Shown: positions 8,970 through 20,639, counted from the first letter of the stretch. The stretch is DNA of 34,779 nt from Hypsibius dujardini (GCA_001579985.1 LRSR01014349.1:1-34779); one strand, 5' to 3'. Notes: generated from the sequence alone by a model not told the origin. A program made the numbers and translations.

Positions 8970-9979
8970 ACGAAGGATTTGAAGCGGAGCTGGCATTGGA
9001 GACGATACCTTTGCAAAGTCACGGGAGAATCGTTACAGGAAACGAGACTACGGACCCCGACTTTCATAGGCATGCAGAGTCGCCATCAACCGTCACTCAG
9101 CGTACTTTGTGGGCCCAGCAACACGACAAACTACGGGATAAATTAGTCCTTCAAAGTGACACAACAACTTTGGAAACATTTATCTAAACGGTCGAGTTGC
9201 AAGTTGAAGTTCTGGTCTTGCCCTTTATTAGCCATTTTTACTTGGCAAGCAGAGGCAGGGACAGGGGCATCTTTACCTCTTCTTCTGCGATTTCGTCTGC
9301 ACCCGCAAAGACCTCCCGTGGTGCCACTGAAATATATTGTCATTGGAAGCCCGGCAAGATAATCTGTCAGCAGCGGAACATCGCGTGTCAATTATGCTGC
9401 TCTTGTGATTTCATATGCGGCGAGCGGCATCTGCAATAATTATGCACACTGAATACAGTTCATTAGCAGAATTTTCATTCCATTACTGGTACCAGGTAAA
9501 AAAGCACGCGATCTTTGCACAGCTAGAGCTGACGGACTGGCTCGTTACTCTGGAAAAATGATCCGAAAGTAATCTGGAAACAAATGTCGATTAACTCTTT
9601 CACATCCCAATCGAAAATGAATTTGTATTGTTAATGGATTTGACTCCAGATGGCTTTCCAGATAGCCAGATGGCTCACTAAACTGCCCCCTAAGTAGTCT
9701 CCCAGTTTAAGGGATGTTAATTTACAATGTATTATTATCAAAACACAATTTGAAGTTGAGATACGACTACACAACGACACGCCCGCGTCTGTTTCAAAGT
9801 ATTCGCATGCGGTCCTAGCTCAGACAACATCAAGAATTCTGGTTTCATGTAAGCTCCATTAGTACAATGCTATTACAGAGTGACTGACTATTTTAATCAA
9901 GTGAGGATGAAAATATCTGAAGGACTTCAAACGGCACCAACATATTGTGACCTTTAGCGAAAGGGCCATGAGGAAATTT
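8970..9979. other. intergenic, no gene recognised
   Basis: Several overlapping short frames near 9150-9440 show no domain. A small CCAGAT-AGCCAGATGGCT repeat lies near 9645-9675. Confidence 0.45.
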
Positions 9980-10035
9980 AGCGAGTATTGGAACAAGGCT
10001 ATTAAAAAAAAGCCAGGGGCTAGTGATGGAACAAG

Positions 10036-10200
10036 CATATGGAATACCTGGAATACCTGGAATACCTGGAATACCTGGCATACCTGGCATACCCGGCATA
10101 CCCGGCATACCTGGTATAGTTGGCATACCCGGCATACCTGGCATACCCGGCATACCCGGCACAGTTGGCATAGTTGGCATAGTTGGCATAGTTGGCATAA
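10036..10200. repeat. subterminal 9-bp minisatellite, left arm outer end
   Basis: Tandem TACCTGGAA, TACCTGGCA, TACCCGGCA and TAGTTGGCA units. The 9-bp period keeps frames open (IPG repeats on the plus strand), but this looks like non-coding minisatellite. The copy in the right arm (27092-27232) has fewer units, and this is the main length difference I see between the arms. Confidence 0.95.
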
Positions 10201-10966
10201 TTTCCTCCCTGCTTGCCCGTCTGTCGTTAGGTATGCTTGTCTAATTTTTTTTACGCTTGGGACTGAATTCCTTCGCATAGTGCACAGTTGGTCCCCGAAC
10301 AGTGAAACGAAAGCTGCGTAGTACAATTTTATTGTAATCGGTTGAAAGAAATTCCAGTTTTGTTTTCATTTGTGTATTATGGGTGAGTTTCAAAACAGAA
10401 AGATTGGAATATATCGATATGTCAACAACATTCAATGGAATTTTGAAATCGGTTTACAGAGGACGTGATGGTTTGGGATGGGAATAAATAAATGGATGAA
10501 TGAATGTCTCAGAAATACTAGCCAACTTTCGACATTTGCCAACAACTTTTAAAAAGTTTGTGTTTGAAAACATTTATCTTTCTTTCCTTCCTACATTCTT
10601 TTAATTTTACTTAAATAGAAAAACATCGCTTTAGTAAAGCTTGTTGACATGCAGTCAGACAGGCAGACAGGCTCACACAAGCATGCAACTTGGTAAAGGA
10701 AGTTAGATAAACCAACTGACACGCAGATAGAAAAGCAGCTTTGACAGGTAAAAGAACTTAAGAAAGGCGACTCAGCCGAAACTGCAAAAATTTAACAAAC
10801 ATATTTCAGATTCCCCAACAACAAAAACGAAAAACCGAAAAGAGAAAATTACGAAAGTCCAATTTAACGAGAAGTGAATACGCGGAAAATTGAATCTTTT
10901 AAAAAGACAACTGCTTTAACTGATTTTGCTTAAGCCAAAAAAGGAAAACATTTTTTTACTGTGTCC

Positions 10967-11158
10967 TTAGGCATTTGCATTAATATATGCCTCCTGTATC
11001 GTATTGGTAAGGACATGGGACGACAGAATTCTATCCAGTCGCTCCCTTTCGCGGTTTCGCCATTCCCTTCCAAAATCACTTCTTTCAAAGTCAATACTGC
11101 GACTGGAGGAAGATCGAATTGAACGTCGTAATCGTTGGTTAATCCGGTGTAAGAAAGT
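10967..11158 (-). CDS. possible terminal exon inside the left arm (no ATG)
   Basis: The minus strand reads an open segment of 63 codons after an AG (GAGGATAG). It is basic and Arg/Ser-rich at the start (RRSIRSSSSRS), then charged and amphipathic (SDFGREWRNRERERLDRILS), and ends ...QEAYINANA before TAA. It lacks an internal ATG, so it must be an exon if real. The composition looks more protein-like than the AT-rich surroundings. I do not recognise it. The same exon lies at 26133-26324. Confidence 0.3.
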   Translation of the reverse strand, partial: TFLHRINQRLRRSIRSSSSRSIDFERSDFGREWRNRERERLDRILSSHVLTNTIQEAYINANA

Positions 11159-11332
11159 CTATCCTCTTAAACGCGTTGTTTAAAATTCCGATTGGACCGA
11201 AAAGAGCCAAAACAGGTAATGGTGAGCCAATGACGACAGAGGTAAAAAAGTGCACGCAATGAAGACTATCCGAGGATCAGCATTTATGACATGTACGGTA
11301 TTTGTGCAGAGTGCTCACTAGACCAATTTCAG

Positions 11333-11489
11333 AGATATTTCAAAAGGGAGGAATTTCGATGTGTTTTTGAATGGCATTGAAAGCAAACTTCTTCACGTTG
11401 ATCTGGAGCTCTACCAGGAGGCCAACAGATACTCTCAACAGGTACAATACAGACCTCCAACTGAAAAGGCCTCAAGCACCCTTAGATAA
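11333..11489 (+). CDS. possible exon inside the left arm, unrecognised
   Basis: After an acceptor-like CAATTTCAG the frame reads DISKGRNFDVFLNGIESKLL and continues LHVDLELYQEANRYSQQ. It then meets GTACAA, a possible donor at 11442, or runs on to a TAA at 11487-11489. A further open segment at about 11490-11713 (after CACCCTTAG) reads KSFSRAKIVLNQQSVFLV and so on to ...TPAPNFLTR. Together they could be pieces of an element-encoded gene with introns, but the junction phases were not reconciled. The right-arm mirror is 25578-25958. Confidence 0.3.
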
Positions 11490-12180
11490 AACTTCACGTC
11501 ATAAAGTTGATACGAGCAGTTTCGATGAAGTCCTTTAGCCGGGCCAAAATTGTTTTGAACCAGCAGTCAGTCTTCCTCGTCAATAGCGAGAACCCCAAAA
11601 AGTACGAGCTAGATCTTTTAAAGGAGTGCATCCTCCACAATGCTGAATCGAAACAATGCAGAGCTCTTGTTATGGCGCTCACCACCCCAGCGCCAAATTT
11701 TCTGACCAGATGACCATTTGCAAAGGCATAAACTGGTGTCTGGGTTGGTTTCTTAATTAATTAATTTATTAAGTTATTAAGTTCGCCACCTGATACTTCT
11801 GGAATGCCTCATTTCTGATTAAACTGGTCATTTGTTCCCTCATCGAATTATTCAGTTGCAAAAAGGGAACGAAACATGGCATAAGAAATATAGGAAAAGA
11901 ATAATTATTGCTTGAAAACCACAGTAGTTGAAATTTCAACGCAAATAAAATGAGCGCCAAACGACAAACATTATGCTGTAAATACTGCTGACGGCCCATC
12001 ATGTCTTCAAAATTAAGGTCTGCAATCTTGTAATTCGTTATGAACATATCAAATCAAACTGGCAAAAACCTCGGAATTTTGTACGGTCTTTACCGGTTTC
12101 AGTGGAATTAAAAAATCTCATTAGTATATTAATTTTTTGTTGCTTTTTTTAAAATTGTACCTACCCTCACATTCTATAAT

Positions 12181-12245
12181 GTATTTACTCAGCTATTATT
12201 ACGTACATAGTTCCTTCATGTCGACAGGAACTAGTACGTAAGATC
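12181..12245. repeat. ~65-bp diverged repeat with a small hairpin (second copy 14669-14735)
   Basis: TACTCAGCTATTATTACGTA and its flanks recur at 14672 with TATTGCAACGTACATAG. At 12203-12238 an inverted repeat GTACATAGTTCCT / AGGAACTAGTAC can form a stem of about 12 bp. Both copies are mirrored in the right arm. Confidence 0.6.
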
Positions 12246-14006
12246 AGAAACTATTCTTTATCCCTGACCATATACCAGGTGCGGGAGAACTTTTGGCACT
12301 ATACTAAAATTGCTGAATGTAACCCTATATGAACTGATAAAAAAAACATTAATGCTTTATTTCGAAAGAAGACCTATAGGTCTGTGAAACATTTGCTTGG
12401 TTCGACGTTGGGGCAGGTGCAGGACAGGTGCTATGCATTAGTTTGTGGCAGCACCTAAAAATTAATCGTGACCTGGTTAATGGCAGATTTTGCCAAGTTC
12501 GCTGACCCAGATCAAAACTGGTTCGCATTTCTCAAAGCAGAGCGTAAACAACAAAAAGTTTTAACACGTGTGTTGTAGTACTTTGATGGGGCTATGCCAT
12601 GCAAAAAAAAATTTGACGGCAACTTTGGTTTTGAAAAAAAATAAAACGTCGCAGGGTGAAGTTCAACCAATTTTTTAAATCTTGCATCTTTAACTTTAGA
12701 TCAAAATTGGAGATCCAAAATTCACCAAAAAACACTATTTTTAGTAAAAAAGGAGGGCTACAATAATTGAAATCTTAATGTGATTAAAACTATCTCAATC
12801 GCATAACAACTGAGAAAGTTATTAGCGTGGACTCGTACACCACTTCGGAGTTTAAAAATGTTTACATTTTTTTAAAAGATGAGTTTTGATGGATCTTCCT
12901 CAATTTAGTGGTGCACGATTGATTGAATATTTCTGATTTTTTTTCGGACATAGATCTGACATAGATCTATAGTTTGCCGTTTTGGTTTTTTAGATTCGGT
13001 TCAAAGTTGAGGGAGATCTAAAATACGGCCCATGGGACAAATTATAACAGTGATGTCAATCGATTTCAAATCAAATTTGGAGTAAATTGGTGTCAAAAGT
13101 TTTGGAATCAGACGTTTTCCAAAAAAATCTTTTCATAGTGGTTAGGATCAATAAATTAACTTCGAAAACGTGGCTGATCAATCAATCAATCAAGCCCCGG
13201 GCATAGCACAAAGTGGTGCGGGAATTTTTTCCCTTCCTGATTTTTTTCTGAAACCGCGGATGTGATTGCAGCCCCGAGACCCCAATGATTAATCATGATA
13301 TATGGACGGGTAATTATGAAAAAAATTTCATTCCGATCGGGAGGTCAAATCCCGAAATGTTTCCTAGTTAGAGTTGGAACATAGCCAAATACAAGAGGTG
13401 TTGGAATATGTGACAAGCTTTCAACATGACAGCGTAAGCAGAGAACGGACCTGTGCCATTCAGAGATGACGCAGCCAATACAACACACAGCGTAGTTTGT
13501 TTAAGTGCCAGAGCTCGGCTGTGGGGTGGACATTCTTCAGTGTGAACAAAAATGTTACGGCAACGACGAATTTTACGACTATGCATTATAAGCTCAGCTG
13601 GCAGAATGAATCCGGAATTTCACATTTCACAACCTGGTGGAGGAGGAAGTTGGACCATGGAAACAGGTTACCTGACGACAGAGGGAACGGTTGAAATTGG
13701 AGAGGGAGAAGGGATGTTATTCGGTTCGAGCACGAACGAAATTTGTGAGTGTGAATGTGCCGTATGCAGGATTGAGAGGCAGATGCTCACTCGTACGGAA
13801 GCCAGAGGCAAGCGAAAGTTACCGGAACATTTTGCGTTACAAGACCGCCCGGCTAGGCGAAAACAACCAGACTTTATATACTTCGTTTGAGAGGCACGGA
13901 AGCGGAAACACCCTACCCACCCCACGGCGACGTGAAGCCTTTCGCGAGTTCGCGGAGGGCAGTGTTGGGTAGTACCCAACAAGTTTATTTCATCGGCTGG
14001 TAGTTA

Positions 14007-14615
14007 GGAGTCATTCAACAATTACGTAAGCGCTCGATATTAGGCGGCCTTACCCCTACCTCCCCTCTGTAAGAGCTCGTCATGATTTCTTTTTACCCCC
14101 CCTGAACTTCAAACGCTTATGTCAGCGCCGTTGGACCCCCCCCTATGCGTCAAAATCTTAAATTTCAACTTTAATAGCAAAATTTCAGCACCGATAATAC
14201 TTAGTTATTCTCCGCATTTTCAAAATCAGAACGAAGAAAAGCGTCTAGATCGGTGATGATGGGAATGTTCGCATCTTCGCCTGAAATAGAAGATTTGCGA
14301 TTCCAATGCGCTGGTGCAAAAGGCATCAAGTAGATGTAGCCCCCCAAGTGACCTACCTGTTTTTCTGGTGGAGCCATCGGAACCTCTTGTCAGTACTAGT
14401 ATGATGCTCAAATGAAGGGAAGAATAATGGCATGCGGGTCTATAAAATGTTATTGAAATACACGTTTTTTCAAAGTCTCAGAATCAAGGAAATTTTGAGA
14501 TTTAAAATTGTTGACGTAATCCAAGGACAGACCCCCACCCCCTATACGTAAGAGCTCGTCATCGATTGCTGACACGTAACCCCTAAATTCGATGACATAA
14601 TTGTTGAATGACCCC
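14007..14615. mobile_element. nested 609-bp MITE-like element with TTA target duplication (left arm)
   Basis: It has terminal inverted repeats GGAGTCATTCAACAATTACG (14007) and the complement of ATAATTGTTGAATGACCCC (ending 14615). It is flanked on both sides by TTA (14004-14006 and 14616-14618). Inside, a second inverted motif GTAAGAGCTCGTCAT recurs near both ends with poly-C tracts beside it. A 3-bp TTA duplication and short ends fit a PIF/Harbinger-derived MITE. No coding capacity is present. Confidence 0.75.
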
Positions 14616-14875
14616 TTACTGCATTCTACCTAGTTAATAGATTGCTATCTACTTCTTTAGGATGTAATGTACTTACTCAGCTATTGCAACGTACATAGAC
14701 CCGCTATGTCAGCAGTTCCATCTTGGTCTATTGATAATTCTAAATTATATAAAAGAATGCTTTCCTATAGTCTAAATTACTTCCTCAACTTCCATCCCTT
14801 ACTTACCTTCCCTATCAACTATCAACTGCAAATAAACTTTTACTCTAAAATATTATGTCTAATAGCTAGTGGACT

Positions 14876-15290
14876 AGATGCAATTTATCCCCCTTAATGC
14901 GAATAACGTCCGGTGAGAAGGCCTGTTTCGCCATTGCAGAAACCAAAATGTAAATTTTAAACTATTCTACCAATGGATAAAAAAAATGAAAAAATCTCCT
15001 AGCTGGTCACAGAATCTTGTGACGTGGCTGACTAGTCGAAGGTTGACGAAGCACGTCAGAGGACCTGTTTCACAATTGGTAAAAACCTAATTTTATCTTT
15101 TGAATAGTTCTACCAATGGTTCATAAAAACTGCAACGCGCATTTAAATCAGTTAAGTCTGGCGTACAAGATGTAATTTATCTTCCGTTGTTGCATGCGAT
15201 GTCCGGTGACAAAATTAAGAAAATCTGTTTCACAATTGGTAAAAACTAAATTGTGCATTTTAAACTTCAAAGTTTGTGGTGAAACTTCCA
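14876..15290. repeat. diverged tandem repeat, three copies of a CTGTTTCACAATTGGTAAAAA motif
   Basis: The motif of CCTGTTTCxxxATTGGTAAAAACC type occurs near 14921, 15063 and 15224. Longer similarity (GATGxAATTTATC ... GTCCGGTGA) joins 14876 and 15168, a period of about 290 bp. It lies inside the element and is mirrored in the right arm. It may be the remains of an internal duplication. Confidence 0.6.
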
Positions 15291-16071
15291 AAGTTGTGAA
15301 AACATTGGAATTCCCTTTCCTTAAGTTCTACTGTAAAAAATTTCCGTTCCTGCAAAGCGTTAAACCTACCAACTTTTTATAGCATCGTCCAAAATTTAAT
15401 TGTTAGTTAATTGGCATTAGCAGATTTTTTTTCGGATGCTGGGGCAAGCCTATGGTTTATTTAACTGAAAAAAAGTACCCAGGAGTGGTTCCAGGGATGC
15501 TCTTAGCTCCTCCTGACATCCAAGAATATTTCGGATGATACGAATCGACCTAAATTAAGTTTTGGACAGGATGACTTCAAAAGTTGTCAGTTTTAAAGCT
15601 TTTCCGAAATCTACATTTTTAAAAGTGAGAATTGTGGGAGGTTTGGTCTACCAGTGCTTTTCCAACTTCGAAATTCCGCCTAAAAAGTCTTTCGTTAGTT
15701 ACCGATGAAATAAATTGTGAAAATCATCACGCATATAAGACTATTGTAAAAAAAAGTGGATGCAATTGGCGTTCCACCAGAAAAGTTAATTGATTGATCA
15801 AGCGTGAACAATAGCGACTGTGTTGAACGTTTAGAGTCCGGGTGGTGGAAATAAACTGAGGGCAAAAATGTGTCCCTTGAGATCGGGCGCGTGCGGTACT
15901 ATACAGTATGACACGCTATGTAGTTTGCCGTACTATTCATAGTTTTCCCTAGCATGCCAGTTATGTCCTTTAAGCCTGGTTTACCTTAGTATTCCATTGT
16001 ATGCCGTTGTACAGCTGTGGCACGAATTCGTGTCTAAAACATGGTCCTTTAATCGGAACGACATAGGCTTG

Positions 16072-16265
16072 TATAAGCAGCATAAAAAGGTAAGAGAAAA
16101 AAGAAAACCACTGCAGTCAATCAACCAACTAAGGCAGAAAGGCCACCAAAATCAGCTTTCAACGTCAGAAAAGGATTCAAATTCCATAGGGATTGATTGG
16201 CGGTTGATTGGTTGATTGAATGTTGTGGTTTTCCTTTTTTCTCTTACCTTTTTATCCTGCTATAT
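16072..16265. repeat. ~190-bp foldback (hairpin) near the inner end of the left arm
   Basis: GCAGCATAAAAAGGTAAGAG... at 16078 is matched in reverse complement by ...CTCTTACCTTTTTATCCTGC ending 16260. The imperfect stem is about 55-60 bp and includes the CAATCAACCAA motif. The right-arm copy is 21026-21219. The third, partial copy of the element begins exactly at this hairpin (31599). Confidence 0.85.
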
Positions 16266-16454
16266 TTCCCTTCATCTGGTGTAAACGAATTTTAGAAATC
16301 ACAAAATCTGGACCTGTATGGTTTAAAATTGATTTCTAGTCCGGGAAATAAAACAAAACGGAAATTTTTAGCAACATGGGAAAAGCCGTGCAGTATTGTT
16401 TCACGAAATCAAGTAAAATCAAAACTTTGCAAGTAACCTGCAAGCAGCATACCA

Positions 16455-16595
16455 GCAGCCCTGGTATGCCCGTTATGCCACAGTATGCCCGGTATGCTCT
16501 ACCACGTCCGGTATGCATACTATGCCCGGTATGCCACACTACGCCCTGTATGCCATGCTATGCCCTGGTATGCCTTATTATGCCCAGTATGCCAT
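16455..16595. repeat. subterminal TATGCC-type minisatellite, left arm inner end
   Basis: Imperfect units of GGTATGCC, TATGCCC and similar. Identity with the right arm ends at 16595, inside this tract, so the junction could be a recombination or deletion point in the minisatellite. Confidence 0.9.
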
Positions 16596-19399
16596 GCCAG
16601 AAAAATAAGTTCATGTGTATTGTGAATCCTTATCGATACAACCTAGGACAGAAGCTAACAAGCGTGAGTCAGGATCAGTAGTCTCAGAAATGGGCGCCGT
16701 GGTGGCCAAGAGATTATTCTGGGAGCACGGATTGAATCTTTCCATGTTGTTGTTGTAGAAAAATTGGCCCGAAAGGGATGAATCAAAAAGCGTAAAACAC
16801 TGCGGGATAGCGCTGTAACATTTTCTAGAATCCCGTTTGTTCATCGCAGGCTAGAGCTGGTCGCGTCGCGTCACCTGGCAAACTGACCAAATCATATTCT
16901 TGACTTTTAAAAAATTATTTCAAGGTCCGATCAGCAAGCTCCGGACTGAACAATTGCTGCAATACATTTATGCAAGTACTGTTTCTACCCTGAAAACATT
17001 TGTTGAGAAATAATAACGCAGACAAAGGGCTCGGTGGCGGAGCTAGCATTTTTTGTTTTTTTATATTTATCAAACCTAGTTTAGCATACACACTTTTTGC
17101 CCGCCCCAATAATCGTATTTTTGCATTTTATGAACTGTTCCAGGCATTTATCTGAAACGAGAGGTAGCGATTTGGATTTTTGCCATACCTACTGGGAAAT
17201 ATGGAAGCTCTGCCCGAGGTTTAACTTAAAACTCTTCCCTTTAATATCGGCTACAGGGTTTTGGAGAGGTGAGTCGGTCGCAACATGAGTGCTAAAAATT
17301 TCGATGTCCATGAAAATAGAATCAAACGAAAAGCTCCAAGCACACGTTTAACAACTCTGAATGGCCTTGTTACGGTGAAACCTCATTGCAGGTTTACAAT
17401 TTTTCAAATTTGATCTGATCAAACTAATGGTAATGCCAAAATAGAACTACGTGTTTGCAATTCAAATACAAATTCAAATTCAATTCAAATTCAAATTCCG
17501 GGTGCTCAATCAAGGAATTCCAAGCCGGTTTTATGTTAGTAGCAGTGCCATGCTAGTATTGTTATTAGTAATCCGCCACAACGTTTATGACGTTTTATGA
17601 CATTGGAGTCACAGCTTCTGAACGAGCTGATGAGTATTAGCATTATGAGAATTAAATTAAAATTAATCAAATGATTCGAAGGGAAAAGACCTGATCAGAA
17701 ACAAAATATAAAAATTGAAGTTTAGTTAAGTGGCTTGCGAATCAAAGGTTTTGTTCCAAGACTGCGTACCCAATTTAAGTTCGGATGCTTCTTGTAGAAT
17801 ACAGAAGTGATGTTATCTTCTACAAATCCATGAGACATTTGCTCACGTGTGGAGCTTGGAGCTGAAATTTTAACATAAATTCGGACGAAATCTCCTCACC
17901 TAAAGCAGTTTCTCGCCGCTGCACGAAACACTCGCAAAATAGATTTTGTATTGATTAAAAAAATAAACTAACAATTTCAATTACTAAATATTTAACTGGA
18001 AAAAAAGTTTAAAAAAAATAGCCAGCTGAGTTTGACCAAAACTAACTAAAAATTTTAGTTAATAAAAGAAAGAAGAAAGAAACAAAGAAAGAAGACTCTT
18101 GTGTAACTAATTTTTAGTTGATTTAAAATTTTTAGGTTCGGCCATTTTTACTAATAACTGACGTAAAGAAAGAAACTTGAAAATTAAAAAAAAAACTCGG
18201 ACCACTTGAAAACATTTCCATGAAAGGAAGCACCAGAACACCAAAGTGCAGAATATGTTGATATTCCATCGTCTGTGTCAGTCGATAAAGATGGAAGTGC
18301 GATTTGTATTTTCTGTGTTTCAACAAATAACATGCTTGCCTTTGTTTTTCGCGCGTTTAAGCGGACTGCGAATTCCGACATACACTGCTCATCTGCGGGA
18401 AAAAATGTTTGAGGTTAGATTAAGTATTAAAACCTAAATATAAAATACATATTAAATATAATAAGAGGCTGCTAAACAAAACGGGTCGTTATCCGATTGA
18501 ATAAGGTTATGAGAAAAACGCATTTGAAGAAGCCAGAGTGAAAAAATACAAAAATAACTTTTTGACTTACTGATATAGCAAATTCATTTTCTACTTGATC
18601 CCAACAAAAAATGTAAAAAATTCAAATTTTGTACTTTCGGCAGCAGTTTTGCTGAGGACAATTTTTTGAAGACCGTTGATTGGTTAATTGTTTGAAATCG
18701 TTCTTTTTCTTTCTGATTGCGGCGACCGAAGATTGTTTCCATAGCCTTATCTTCTTCTTTTTCTCATTATTCTAGTTCATTACTACTGACGTATTTTGAA
18801 TGGTAGCTTCAGAACTTTGTTGGAGTGATGAAAACTAGATGCAAAATTTTGAAGACTTTTTCTCTGAATTCTGCTTTTCACTGTACTTATGGTTCCGCCA
18901 CTCTTACTGCCTTAGTTTCAATCAAATCATCGAAATTCCTTCTACACAATATAGCACCATCACTGTAATACTAAAAGAAAAAACCCGAGAAATCAATTTC
19001 CAATCAGGCCACCCAACGACCCGTTTTGTTTCGTAGCCTCCCAAATGAACGTTAACCCAAAATTGTATTAAATATGCATACTGTCTTTACTATCGAGTTT
19101 TTACTTTGACTCCAAATATTGTTTTTGTTAAAAATGAAATTTTGGATTGAATGCCAGTTCAAGGAATTCGGACCTCTTGCTGGACCCTCAGGGCGCCCCT
19201 AAGGAGTTGCTTGGTTGCCACACATTGGTAATCGAAACACACCTCCGATCACATGGAGACTCTCAGTTTCCAGCGATGGTTTTTTTCAGCCGGAATCTCA
19301 AAACATAGCACCGGAAAATAAACCGGTTATTGGTAAAAATTAAAATTGTTCGTGTTATCGAGGTATTAGTATGTTATATTGGTGCCAAAATAGTCGTTG
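16596..19399. other. left part of the inverted-repeat spacer, AT-rich, no gene recognised
   Basis: I see no convincing coding region. A (TTCAAA)n-type tract lies at 17459-17500, a GAAAGAA-rich tract at 18066-18092, AACTAAAAATTTTAGTT-type palindromes near 18040-18130, and a MITE-like element at 18465-19040. The 3' flank of the secreted-protein gene occupies its right end. Confidence 0.5.
18465..19040. mobile_element. 576-bp MITE-like element in the spacer
   Basis: GAGGCTGCTAAACAAAACGG (18465) is mirrored by the complement of CCGTTTTGTTTCGTAGCCTC (ending 19040). The terminal inverted repeat is about 26 bp with two mismatches. The interior has no long frame. TATTAAATAT occurs outside both ends (about 18450 and 19067) but is not adjacent, so I call no target duplication. 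Confidence 0.65.
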
Positions 19400-20548
19400 G
19401 AATCAGGAGTATTCCGAGTCCTTATTGAGTCGTCCCCTGACAGCAGATTCCAACCTGGGCGTCTTCTCCGCTCTCACACATTCCTCCGGTTTATCCGATG
19501 TACCATTGTAAAAGAATGGTTCGAGAATTGGGTACCCAGATACCTCATCGACACACTGCGCCTTGCCATTGGGATGGAACTGTAGCGCCTTGAAGCGGCC
19601 CGTTTTATTATCGCACCGTGGCACAATATCATCCTTATGACGATCTACGGAATAAGGAAATATATAAATTGCCAAGAACGAGCACAGGAATTACCCTGAG
19701 GGTCCGTGGCTATCTTTTGGCAAGCCGTGTGGGATAAAGCACATTTTCAAATTTCGAATTTAGCACTTAAGATTGAAAATACGATTCAGCAGTCAATGAT
19801 CATAATATCCTAATAAATGCATTTCACTCCTAAACGGGGCAGGATGCTCGAGGGCGGAGGGGGGGGGGAACTTGTAGCCCCGCGACTCCCGAATTTCGAA
19901 TTCGATCAAAATTAAAATCCCCCAAATTTCTCAAATATTTTAGGTTGAAGTAGAGGCAGTTGCCTCAATGTCTTCCCCATTACGCATCGTTCAACCACTA
20001 AGAAAATGAAGTCTTATTGCCTCATACTGCTTGCCATCAATCAGCCTAACAAGGACTTCAAAGGAATCTCAAAATTGCGGCACATACCTGTGCGAATCAG
20101 TCGGCGTTCCACGAAGCAATCACAGAGGATCTCGGTGGAACTGTCCAAATGGTTCGTCTTGATGGGATCGAACACAATTTCTCCAGTCGTGGGAAGGACG
20201 CAAAATGTCTCATTATTTTGCCTTCGTTGGCGTGTGTCGTACATGTCGTCTTCGTCGCATTTCGGGATCCAAGTGGATTGACTGGGGACTTCGATTTTTC
20301 TCAGAGATCCCGGACCGCCGTTTAAAACTATCTTACTAAAGACTGACGCATTGAAGGGTGCTAAACTGATGCTCCTGTATTCCACACACGTATTCTCCCG
20401 CAACAAATCTGAAATGGAAAATATTTTTTATCTACAAGAGGGCGCAGTACTTTGCTAGCTTTACGAATGGGAACTTACTTTGGCCAAATGATGAGCTCAA
20501 CAATATGCCTAAAACTGTACCAAGGAATAATCCAGGCGGGCAAATCAT
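19400..20548 (-). CDS. secreted protein with two Cys-poor thyroglobulin-type-1-like modules, 3 exons, ~211 aa
   Basis: The model joins 20548-20479, 20408-20088 and 19644-19400 on the minus strand. All junctions have GT/AG borders (GTAAGT, GTATGT donors; TTTCAG, CGTAG acceptors) and phases agree. Exon 1 encodes MICPPGLFLGTVLGILLSS, a signal peptide. Exon 2 carries module 1: PKCDEDDMY, then FCVLPTTGEI, then LCDC. Exon 3 carries module 2: PRCDNKTGRFKALQFHPNG, then QCVDEVSGYP, then EEC. The order Pro-x-Cys, Asp-x-x-G-x-F/Y, CVD/L...G and a late Cys fits thyroglobulin type-1 repeats, which often act as cysteine-protease inhibitors or ECM modules. The QC and CW cysteines are absent in both. An element terminus lies only 60 bp upstream of the ATG. 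Confidence 0.75.
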
Positions 20549-20639
20549 GTCTGGTGTAATTTGTGGATTTATGAAACAGTGGAATGATTTTACTTTCTCT
20601 TGTATACTGGCGAGTTTTGGAACAGCGAACTTTGGGAGC

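Larger units (their letters stand above)
9980..16595 (+). mobile_element. left arm of the giant inverted repeat: ~6.6-kb element, inner end truncated
   Basis: Positions in this arm pair with the reverse complement of the right arm by a constant sum of 37291 from about 10240 to 16595. There is no net indel, and every translated frame compared is identical. The outer end starts with terminal motif GCGAGTATTGGAAC at 9981, then a subterminal minisatellite (10036-10200). The inner end breaks inside the second minisatellite at 16595, so the inner terminal repeat and ~90 bp seen in the right arm are missing. The body is AT-rich with only short frames and a nested small element. No transposase, reverse transcriptase or integrase was recognised. 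Confidence 0.9.

Noticed and set aside
9143-9439. Overlapping 70-80-aa frames downstream of the second GPCR
   Set aside because: No homology or splice context, and frames on both strands are of similar length.
9859-10326. Collagen-like (Ile-Pro-Gly)n and Cys-rich (CQLCQVCRV) frames
   Set aside because: These are readings of the 9-bp subterminal minisatellite. Starts and ends have no support and the number of units differs between the arms.
13180-13200. CAATCAATCAATCAAG as part of a CRISPR-like or tandem array
   Set aside because: Only a few copies of a 4-bp repeat are present, and the genome is eukaryotic.
13552-13982. Overlapping ~100-aa frames on both strands in a GC-richer part of the arms
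   Set aside because: They overlap each other on opposite strands, show no domain, and have only a TATATAAAG motif nearby. Mirror copies prove nothing about selection.
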